This document shows positions 56,349-64,000 of a stretch of 64,000 nucleotides of DNA, piece by piece. A program made the position numbers and the translations under genes. The stretch's first letter is position 1; each line of letters begins with the position of its first letter. This stretch comes from Cystobasidium ongulense (lineage: Eukaryota > Basidiomycota > Cystobasidiomycetes > Cystobasidiales > Cystobasidiaceae), in the NCBI GenBank assembly GCA_022835595.1, contig BQUP01000005.1, forward strand, positions 1,979,501 to 2,043,500, given 5' to 3'. The notes beneath the pieces are model-generated. The model did no database searches. It saw only the letters and a list, made by a program, of their open reading frames with translations, and was not told where the DNA came from.

Positions 56349-59300
56349 CTAGCCAAGCGCGGAACGACTAGACCCGAGATATGCCTCCTGGTCCTCCGCC
56401 AACATCGCATTCATAGCATCGCTTCTGGCACTGACCTCAGTGCTGTCTTGTCGAGTGGCCGTGACAGGAGCTTGGGTAGTCGTCGACGTCGTTGTAGTAG
56501 CCCCTGCTGCCGTTGTTGTTGCAGCAGTAGCCGCGGCAGGAGCATTGGGATCGGCAGGTCTACGACGTCTTCTGCGTCGCGGCAGTGTGATGAACTTGGG
56601 TAGCGGGCGAACGTCTAGATCGAGAGCAGTATTCGTTGCGGCTTGCAGCTGTAGCGCGACAATCTCGTTAGCCAAGAGTCAGAAAAGTCACATAGTCGGC
56701 GCGAAACGTACTGCCTCTATCCAATCTATCACTGCTCGGTCATCCTTGCATTGTACCAGGAATTGTTCGCCTTCCGCCCGAACTCTGACGACGTGACGAC
56801 GTTTCAGATAGTCAGCCGCAAGGCCAGACTCGGCGCCTTTCGTGGGACAAATCTCGTTAGCTCTCCGTGCTGAACAGTAAAGGCCCGCGAATATCTCACC
56901 TTGCAAAGTGTAGTGTCTGATACACCTATTTTCACTAGCTTTCGCCAGCAAAGCGGACGGAGCATGCTGCAGGGAAGCCAGACCATGCTCATCTTCCTCC
57001 TGCAAATGGACATGTACAGGCATATCGGGATCGTATTTCTTCTTTGCAATGGCATCCTGTACAGCCTGGTTCCACATGAGAGCTTTCTCGGATTCCATTG
57101 AAGAAGCTGACGATATTGAAGATTCAGTTGGTGCTCTTGCTCTTTGAGCCTGTGCCATTCGATGGTGTGGATGATTATTCTGTTTTGTGACGGAGGATGC
57201 TTTGGAAGTAGTACTACTGAAGCTAGGTCTATGTTTTGATGTATGTGCGCCTGGTGTGGGCGGTGGCTCTTCTCCTGCAACTGCTTTGACCCTAGGATCG
57301 GATTTATAAACTTTCACACTTGTACCGTGGAGAATAACATATTGTCTCTTCCATCGCCTGTCCTTGGCTTGTAACCCAGGTTTCGTAAACTCCATCTTCC
57401 GGGGAACGTAACCTTCGATGTGAACATCACATGTGTAGCTCGGTAAAGCTTCGCGGCCTTCATCCTCTCTAGCTGTTGGTAACTGGCCTTCTCGATATTG
57501 GATGTTGAAGTCATCATCGATTTGATACAGTGGAGGATCTATTCTCATTTCAGGCATGGATTGTCGCCTTTGCATTGATCTTTGTGGTGATGTATTGCGA
57601 GACCGAGACGACGCAGCGGCCGTACCTTGCGGCTGCGTGACCAAGTTGACAGGCGGTGGTGGAGACACAACAGCACCGCTTTGCATCGAGCTTCCAAGCT
57701 CGGCCTGTGCAGCTGCGATATTCAACTCGATCCGCTCTTCTCCTTGAAGCCCTTGTGAGCTGTCCACTTCTGCAACACTTGCATCAGTAGCAGCAGATGA
57801 GGGCGAGACGTAACTGTTGCTGCGGCTCTCAGTGGGATCACGAGCAAGGCGATCATCCAGGCCTGTCAAGGATGTGAGGTAAGTTTTGTCAGTCAGTCGT
57901 GTTTGACGGGTGCGCAGTCACGCGGTCAAAAGATTCCCCTTTCAGACGCCACTGTTACAACAAAGCTGTGGTTGTGTGTCTGAAAGGGAGATGTCATTGC
58001 GCCTCACCTAGTGAAGTGTTGATACCAGCTTTGCTTCTCGGTGCAGTGCCTACGGATGCTTCCGATTCAGACATGTCCAAAGAACGGGATAGATCTACCA
58101 GACTCCTTGATTGCCTTTGATAGAATGAAGGTCTGTTAGTAGCTACAGCGATGCTTGATCTGGTGGTAGTTGCGTTATTGCTGGATGTGTGAGGAGACAG
58201 GCCTAGAACGGAAGGTATAGCAGAGGAGGGAATACTTTGCCCATTTGCGCTTCTGACGAATGTACCAGCGCTCGGTTTTCGGCTTGCGGCGAGAGGAGAA
58301 CCGCTGGTAGGACGAGAAGAGTCCATTCGTATCCGAGAGGAAGGAGGTGATATAGATGCACCTGGTGTGGGGATGGGCATGGTCTGCTGACGACCTTTAC
58401 CAGCCGACCCGCTGCTAGGGACAATGTCGCCGCTGGGTGTTTGAGCTGGAGTCTGAAATATGGTACTTGCTCTGGAAGAGGAAGAAGTAGGGCGAGGGTC
58501 GAAGTATGAGCCATCTATTGTGTTATCTCCTGCTTGAGGTCTCGCAGTTCGCAAGGGTCCTGGTGTAGGTGTAGAAGAAGCGAAGGTGGTCCATCCGGAG
58601 AAGTTGAATGGATTGGTATTCATCGTAGGACTAATGCCAGGTGTATTGCCAGTCCGCGAAAAACCTCTCGATGAGCTGAGGGTGGGCAGAGCGGGCCGCT
58701 GCAGTGCAGTTCTCATTGCATTCACACCTCCTCTGACGTCGTCTTCGTCGTGCTCGAGCTCGTCTTCGTTGTCTTCTTCACCCTCCTCCTCTTCGCCTTC
58801 TTCGACTTCGCTCTCATCGTCGTGCTCGGTCTCTGTTCCAGACTGGCTAGTTGTGGTATCGTAATCTGGCGCATCGCCATCCTCACTGTCTCTGGATGAG
58901 GATGGACCAGCTGTTGGATGCGTGACTGAGTAGGATTGCAGTCGAGGGAGCGCCTTGTAGCGGGCTTCCGTAGTCATGGGCATCATCGCAGCTCCAGGCG
59001 GCAAGGCAAAGTCCCTCGACATCGAAGGGCCAGCGCTGGACGAAGTTGATGGATAGGCAGCTTGAAAGAACTGCGTGTCCTCGTTGGACTGCTCGACGTC
59101 ACTAGCAGTTGTGGCAGAGGAACTGCTGGCCTGAGGAATCGAGGAGGATGACGAAGAAGTTACAGTGGTGTTGTCGGACGAACTGCGCGTCCCATCTGAG
59201 GGAGCTGCTGCTCCTGCTGCAGGTCGCAATGGAGCCGGAGGGCCTGGTATCATTGGAGGAGGAAGCTGTATGCTTGTCGGCGGTGTCGTTACAGATGGAG

Positions 59301-59721
59301 CTTTGGCTGATGGCAATCGGCGACTTTCAAAGCCGTCGCTGCTATCAATAGCAGGAGAATTGCTCGCTCGGACGACACCAGGAGCTTCGACAGCACTGCT
59401 AGGTCCGGCTTCAGTCGGCGAAGGTGTCGATACAGATCCACTCCTGTTGTGTCGCTTAAAGAGACTTCTCGTGTTGCTAATGAGACCAGAAAGCCCGCTG
59501 CTGAAGCCTTCGCCGCTACCCGCGCTCTGGTGAGACTCTCGCGTCGAGGTGCGGTGGATAGCCAGCGAGCTTGATGATCCGGTGGTGGACTTGCTGTGAC
59601 TCCTTATCCTCGTGAGAAAGCTGTCCTCCTGGGTTGAGCCATCCGGATGCTGACTGCCGCCGCCGCTGAGGCTAGTAGATCCTTCGCCAGAGTCGAGCCT
59701 GCCAGCAACCTGCTGCGCCAT
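56349..59721 (-). CDS. Large fungal PH-domain protein
   Basis: Four exons on the minus strand: 58008-59721, 56900-57862, 56712-56836 and 56349-56648; 1033 residues. Residues 1 to about 700 are Ser/Pro/Thr-rich with one acidic block (near residue 310, opposite 58750-58840). The PH domain begins near residue 715: SYTCDVHIEGYVPRKMEFTK, DRRWKRQYVILHGTSVKVYK, is interrupted by a Ser/His-rich insert of about 70 residues, resumes with ASENRCIRHYTLQ and AADYLKRRHVVRVRAEGEQF, and ends with DRAVIDWIEALQAATNTALD. LPKFITLPRRRRRRR follows, then Ala/Thr-rich sequence. Fungal proteins of this type are thought to bind phosphoinositides at the plasma membrane; this is inference. Intron 56837-56899 is 63 bases, stop-free, and has a clear GCTAACG branch site. 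Confidence 0.9.
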
Positions 59722-61098
59722 CTCGAGCCTGTCCGGCTGTCGGCGACCCAACGAACAGGTCTGCAGCTGCACTCGACTAACTTGCTGACCTTTCTAGCTT
59801 GACCTTGCTTGCTGGACAACCGTGCTCTTGGCCTGAGTTCCCGCCTCGTGCAGTGCACCAGATCGAGCTCGAAAGAAAGTCGCACGCTGAATATAGTAGT
59901 CAAGCTCTTCCGGCTTGTTTCTGCTTGATGGATTGGTGTGCAGTGCAGGCAGTGGGGCGAGGACACAGACTCATTTCTTGGATACCTGACTAAATGATGA
60001 TAATTAATGCGTGATCTGTAATGGCAAAGCGCGGCTGTCTAGTGGATAGAGCTGTCTCGATCAAAATGGTAGCGCATCTCCGAAATAAAAATGATATAGT
60101 TCAACAAGGACATTCACGCAGCTGATAGCGGGATGATCCATTGATTTTCCTAAACATACAACTCCGTACTACCTGCATGCGCGTGTGCATCTCTTGTTTC
60201 TTGACTGTCATCGAACATGACTACTAGGAATACTATTAGTACCTTGTACCGATGCCGAGCCAAACCTTGAATAAATGATTGGTTAGAGCAGCACATGCGG
60301 ATCCTGTTCAATATCGAAAAGCATATCCAGTTCGTACAGGCCGTCAGGGAGTCGATACAGCGAGACCCATCAACCAGAAACTGGATTGATAGCCCTCGTC
60401 GCTATATCGCGAACGAGCCATTTATATCGTCCAGGCGCTTTGAGCATTTATGTATTCGCTTTACCTCGCTATGTACTACTAAGTTACTTTGCCTGAACAT
60501 TCGGGGTGCAGAAGGGCGGCAGGACAGCTACGTATCGCACTCTTCTGGATTTATAATGCGTTGCTACTACTGTATCGGTAGTCTATCATCATAGCTACCT
60601 TCAACAAGTTGCAAAGCGGGCCTTTGACAGAAGCCAGACGGGAGAGCGACTCATGTACCCCAGGATAGCTCTGTAAGGAAGTCGACATTCCAAGCTGCGA
60701 CAGGGAGAGCGCAAACTGTCAAGCCATCATACATAGCTGGCTGTCTAAAGTGCAATCTCACGTGCTGCTGCAAAGAAGGTCGATCGTCCCTGACGCCACC
60801 AACCATAGCAGCTGGTTAAAGTCAACCAGCTCACGCAGCATTGTCCTCTAACTCAACAACGAGCGAAGGTGCTGCAGTGATATCAAACATCACAAGGAAT
60901 ACCGCAGTGCTGGCCAGCCAGCTCGAGGTGCCGGCCCAACCATTTCAACGGTTCGGTGGCGTCGGGCCGTGGCAATGCAAAGCCAGAGAAGTCTGCCTCT
61001 CGTCATTTTTGCAAGAACTCTAAGATCTGTCAACCAATTTCCTGCATTGTTCTCTGACTTCTACAACAATTCACAACCAAAGACGAACAACGAACACA
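59722..61098. other. Divergent spacer of about 1.4 kb
   Basis: Between the opposite starts of the PH-domain gene and the P-loop protein gene. A C/T-poor, AT-richer middle (60000-60600) has no convincing open frame. No tRNA or repeat could be defended. Confidence 0.5.
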
Positions 61099-62669
61099 AT
61101 GACTATCAATCAAGGCCGCGTCGTTATCCTGTGGAGCCACCCTCGCTCGTGAGTTTGGACTCTGGATTATAATTAAGCCGTTACTCGTCCACGAGTTTCA
61201 CTCCACGCCTTGTTCTGCGGGTTTCGGAAAAGCCTGTCCAAAGAACTGCAAGACGCGTCGGCCATCAACAAACAAGCACAACTTCAGTAGCAGACAGTGT
61301 ACTTATTCTCACGGTTGTGCCTCCACAGATGCTCGACCATGTTCGAGATGGCCTTCCTCCAGAGGGGTGACTTCCAGTACGTTAGCCTCGTACTCTCAGT
61401 CTTTCATAGAGATAGAAGCATACTTACTTTGCTTTCACCTCCTTCAACCTCTTCTTCCCATCAGTGTGTTCCATGAGCCACTCGGAGAACCATTCTACTA
61501 TGGACCTGAAAGAATGAGCAACCGCTTTACTGCTGAGAATAGGCCGGAGGATTTCCAAAAGTACAAAGATCTTACTTTCAACAAGGTACGTCCGTTTCGA
61601 CTATTCGCCAATGCTAGCAATATCTAACAAGAATACTACCAGATGTGGAATGAAATAGTCGCACAGAATGTGGACGGCAAACCCCGGACATTTGTCAAAG
61701 ATGTATGTTCACCCTACTTACCTTCCCTCGAGATCTCGAACGATATTTAACGCTGCCTACTTCAACATACAGATGGCACAATACATAATTCCACCCGTAA
61801 CATCCGCACCTACGACACCTGCCCTGCCGGACAAAGCCAATGATGGCAATCCTACTGTTATACCAACAGAAGCGTTACTAAGCCCTGATGTCGAACACGC
61901 TTTCTTGGTCCGAACACCGGAGAAAGCAGTACCAAGTGAGTTCATACTTGCGAGACATCAGAAGGCGGGTTTGCTAATGCACGCTCTTTCGCAACAGGCT
62001 ATTACCGCTTATGCATCCCTCCGAAGTCTGAAGTTACTGGGTTTGACTTTTTCGAGCCCGAAGAAGTCGGCATTCGCGAATCAAAGTACGCCCCAGTCTT
62101 TGAGACTGCTGATTCTACATCAACTGATTTATGATGGCATTTACCTAGAATGCTATATGACTGGCTTATCAAAATGGGCAAGAAGCCAATAATTGTCGAT
62201 GCATCAACACTATTGAGCGATCCAGCGCCAGTAAGTCTTGGAACGCCATGCCGATGCCTTGGGCGCGACAAAACTATCTTCTTTCGCTAATGTATGATAT
62301 GCGCAGACAATGGAAAAATTCTGCAACAGTTGTGGAATAGACTTCACATGCGATATGTGCAGCTGGGAAGGAGGTGCACAACAAGAGCATTTCAAGAAAT
62401 GGGTTGGCTTCCATGTATATCTCCCTTCTCCTATTGCCCGAAAAGGGCGTACCGTCACGATTGCTAATGTTTCCCCTTGTTATTAGGATGATGCTGAAAA
62501 GTCAAATGGAATCGCTAAACCTGCTGGATCAGAAGATGAAATCAAAGCGAAAGAAGAAAAGAAAGCAAAAGAAGTCGAACAGATGCCTCAGATTGTCAAG
62601 GATGCAATTAGAACCAATATGACGGAATATGAATACCTCCGCCAGAAATCGACAGCGGGTTCCTCATAA
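61099..62669 (+). CDS. P-loop sulfotransferase-like protein
   Basis: Nine exons: 61099-61148, 61329-61376, 61465-61585, 61643-61702, 61773-61935, 61998-62085, 62149-62230, 62307-62414 and 62487-62669; 300 residues. The start GRVVILWSHPRSCSTMFEMA matches the PRSxST phosphosulfate-binding loop of sulfotransferase-type P-loop proteins. VFHEPLGEPFYYGPERMSNR, MWNEIVAQNVDGKPRTFVKD followed by MAQYI, FLVRTPEKAVPSYYRLCIPP and MLYDWLIKMGKKPIIVDAST keep the family order (FxxEP, KDMxxY, RxPxxxxxSYYR). Whether PAPS is the donor is not shown; many fungal members are uncharacterised. CNSCGIDFTCDMC near residue 215 could be a zinc site. The exon 6-7 junction at 62086-62148 removes an in-frame TGA. The C-terminus is Lys/Glu-rich. 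Confidence 0.88.
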
Positions 62670-62897
62670 GCGTGCAATTTTCAGCTCTTCGACAGAGCCT
62701 TCGAGGCATAATGAAAGGCAAATAGATGAGATAGGTTAAGTGCGATAGTGATCAGTTCCTGCTTCTCGCGAAGTAATTGTGTGGTATGTAATTCTAGACA
62801 AGACGTCTATATTATTGCGGTTTCGTGCTGGTCATGTGTATACAACTGCCGGGAAGGCCTGAGTGCTGCGAGTAAAAGTAGTATCCAAACCTTTTTT

Positions 62898-63388
62898 CTA
62901 ATGCTCAGAATACGCTACGGTTCGATTTTGGCTTTGTGGACCAGCCGCTTTGATTGCATCCAGGCCAGTAGGAATGGTCTACAGCGAAGATAGCGGAACG
63001 ATTAGTGCAAATTTGACTTTAAGAGTAGACCATACACTTACCTCTGATGAAGAGGATGTAATAGAGGCGGTAGTAGTTGCGCTGCTCGTGGGATTCGTTA
63101 TAGAGTCCTTTGAAGCGCCTCCCATAACGTTCTGTAAAGTAGTCCCTAATGAACTGCCTTGATCCTGATTAATCTGGTTTTCTACAGAGAACTGGCTCTC
63201 CGTATCCCCTGAAACACGAATCATCAAGAAGGTCAATACATCACTGTTGTACCCTTGCCCGCGAGTACTGCATCATTCGATACAGTACGAATCGATCGCA
63301 AGCTAAGCAATTGCGAGAAGAACTTACAAGTTGCATCTGTAGCGATGGCTGCCTTTTGCCCTTGTGTCTCAACAGATGTGCTAGTCAT
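62898..63388 (-). CDS. Small unrecognised protein (102 residues)
   Basis: Three exons on the minus strand: 63328-63388, 63042-63208 and 62898-62978, phases consistent, borders GTAAGT...TTTCAG and GTAAGT...CTGTAG. The product begins MTSTSVETQGQKAAIATDAT, then WDTESQFSVENQINQDQGSS, LGTTLQNVMGGASKDSITNP, a Ser/Thr-rich run, and ends TIPTGLDAIKAAGPQSQNRT followed by VAYSEH. It is polar throughout, without signal peptide or membrane helix, so probably a soluble, partly disordered protein. No family is recognised. Confidence 0.65.
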
Positions 63389-63627
63389 GATATACTCTTT
63401 GATGCTGTTGTTGAAGAAGCAGAGGCGAAAGTGACAGGTAGTTGTCAGCTTGGAGCTCGAAAGAAAACAAGTGGCGAATCGGGCCGATCATCAATATGAC
63501 GCGGAGAATCATGTATGATAAGTTCGTGCATTCGTATCTATTTCGTGATAGGATATCGTCGTGTTCAAAAGCGTAGGTTACGTCTACTTTGGTAGAAATT
63601 GATGATGTGATGTAGTAATCAATACTA

Positions 63628-64000
63628 CTACTGCATACTATTTCTCAAATTATCGAATTTACTATCAGGATAATGCAGATGATTCTCTCTGCTATCCAAT
63701 TTACCTAATTTACCAGCAATAGTAGGAACTATAGCATCCTTATCACCTATATTCCTATCTCCAGATGATTCCCAATACATTGCTCCTAGATAACCATTCT
63801 GGTTTATATACTCTGCTTTTAGCGATGCGACTTCTACTGTGTCGTAGGATATTAGTTCGCGCGTTGTAGGATTGTAAGAGTACGATGCTACTTGTTGCCG
63901 ATCTGTCGTAACTTGTGAGCCTGGTAAAGGCTGCGGCAATGAAACGTTAGCGGGAATGCGCCGTTCTACTGAGATGGGTTAAGCCTTACCAGAGCTTTAT
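63628..64000 (-). CDS. 3' end of a glycoside hydrolase family 18 chitinase, cut by the window edge
   Basis: The last exon is 63628-63930 on the minus strand; before it a GTAAGG...CCGCAG intron (63931-63989) and the tip of another exon (63990-64000) are visible. The readable part contains RQQVASYSYNPTTRELISYD, EVASLKAEYINQNGYLGAMY and WESSGDR. The ELISYDT...K...YI...GYLGAMYWE order is the end of the GH18 barrel, where Tyr and Trp line the substrate cleft. GH18 chitinases cut chitin in the wall during growth or separation. The catalytic DxxDxDxE motif lies outside the window. The last 40 residues form a polar tail. Confidence 0.88.

Noticed and set aside
60030-60090. Possible tRNA-like stretch
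   Set aside because: It contains a GTGGATAGAGC-like arm, but no matching acceptor stem or T-arm consensus could be drawn.
62129-62137. In-frame TGA inside the P-loop protein, suggesting recoding or a broken gene
   Set aside because: A GTACGC...CTAG intron (62086-62148) removes it and joins the flanking sequence in phase, with a CTGAT branch site at the right distance.

Overview
The window is a gene-dense piece of nuclear DNA from a fungus, most likely a basidiomycete of the Tremellomycetes type (Cryptococcus/Kwoniella-like). Reasons: almost every gene is cut by several short GT-AG introns of about 45-110 bases with CTRAY-type branch sites close to the acceptor, GC content is near 50 percent, genes lie on both strands with short spacers, and the encoded families (LAMMER kinase, Yos9, Cbp3, Rcf1, Cox23, DDX41, Cdh1, SPX-EXS transporter) are those of a fungal housekeeping genome. 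The exact lineage is inference. I saw no mobile element, virus-like element, CRISPR array or rRNA, and no tRNA I could defend. Exon boundaries were set by hand from splice signals, reading-frame continuity and family knowledge.

Left part (1-16140): the 5' end of an unidentified minus-strand gene at the window edge; a large LIM-domain protein (minus); a gene-poor 3 kb spacer; a LAMMER/CLK protein kinase; an inositol monophosphatase; and a long Ser/Thr-rich single-pass membrane protein with a Kex2-like site.

Mitochondrial group (16769-19521): CBP3 (complex III assembly) faces RCF1 (HIG1-domain supercomplex factor), which shares a 254-base divergent promoter with COX23 (twin CX9C, complex IV assembly). 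A second mitochondrial gene, the large-subunit ribosomal protein bL28m, lies at 49433-49955 and shares a 142-base divergent promoter with a 97-residue membrane protein.

Middle part (21363-38868): an unrecognised protein with a glutamine-rich tail; the DEAD-box helicase DDX41 (minus); an NAD-binding epimerase-like protein; the ER lectin Yos9/OS-9 ending in HDEL; an unknown 150-residue protein; an M20-family amidohydrolase; and a 17-exon major facilitator transporter of the Dal5/allantoate type that carries one GC-AG intron.

Right part (39244-64000): the APC/C activator Cdh1; a bestrophin-like channel; a tail-anchored TBC Rab-GAP of the TBC1D20/Gyp8 type; a basic nucleolar-type protein; a DUF2461 protein with long charged tails; three small membrane or mitochondrial genes; a PuuE/NodB-type deacetylase that ends 23 bases from a convergent SPX-EXS phosphate transporter (SYG1/XPR1); a large PH-domain protein; a P-loop sulfotransferase-like protein; an unknown 102-residue protein; and the 3' end of a GH18 chitinase at the right edge.

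There is no sign of an operon-like or wholly new multi-gene system. The points most worth checking are gene-structure oddities: a start codon alone in its own exon, 11- and 17-base micro-exons, a GC-AG intron, an exon with two plausible frames, several stop-free introns whose length is a multiple of three, four small genes that automatic pipelines could miss, and the clustering of respiratory-chain assembly genes.
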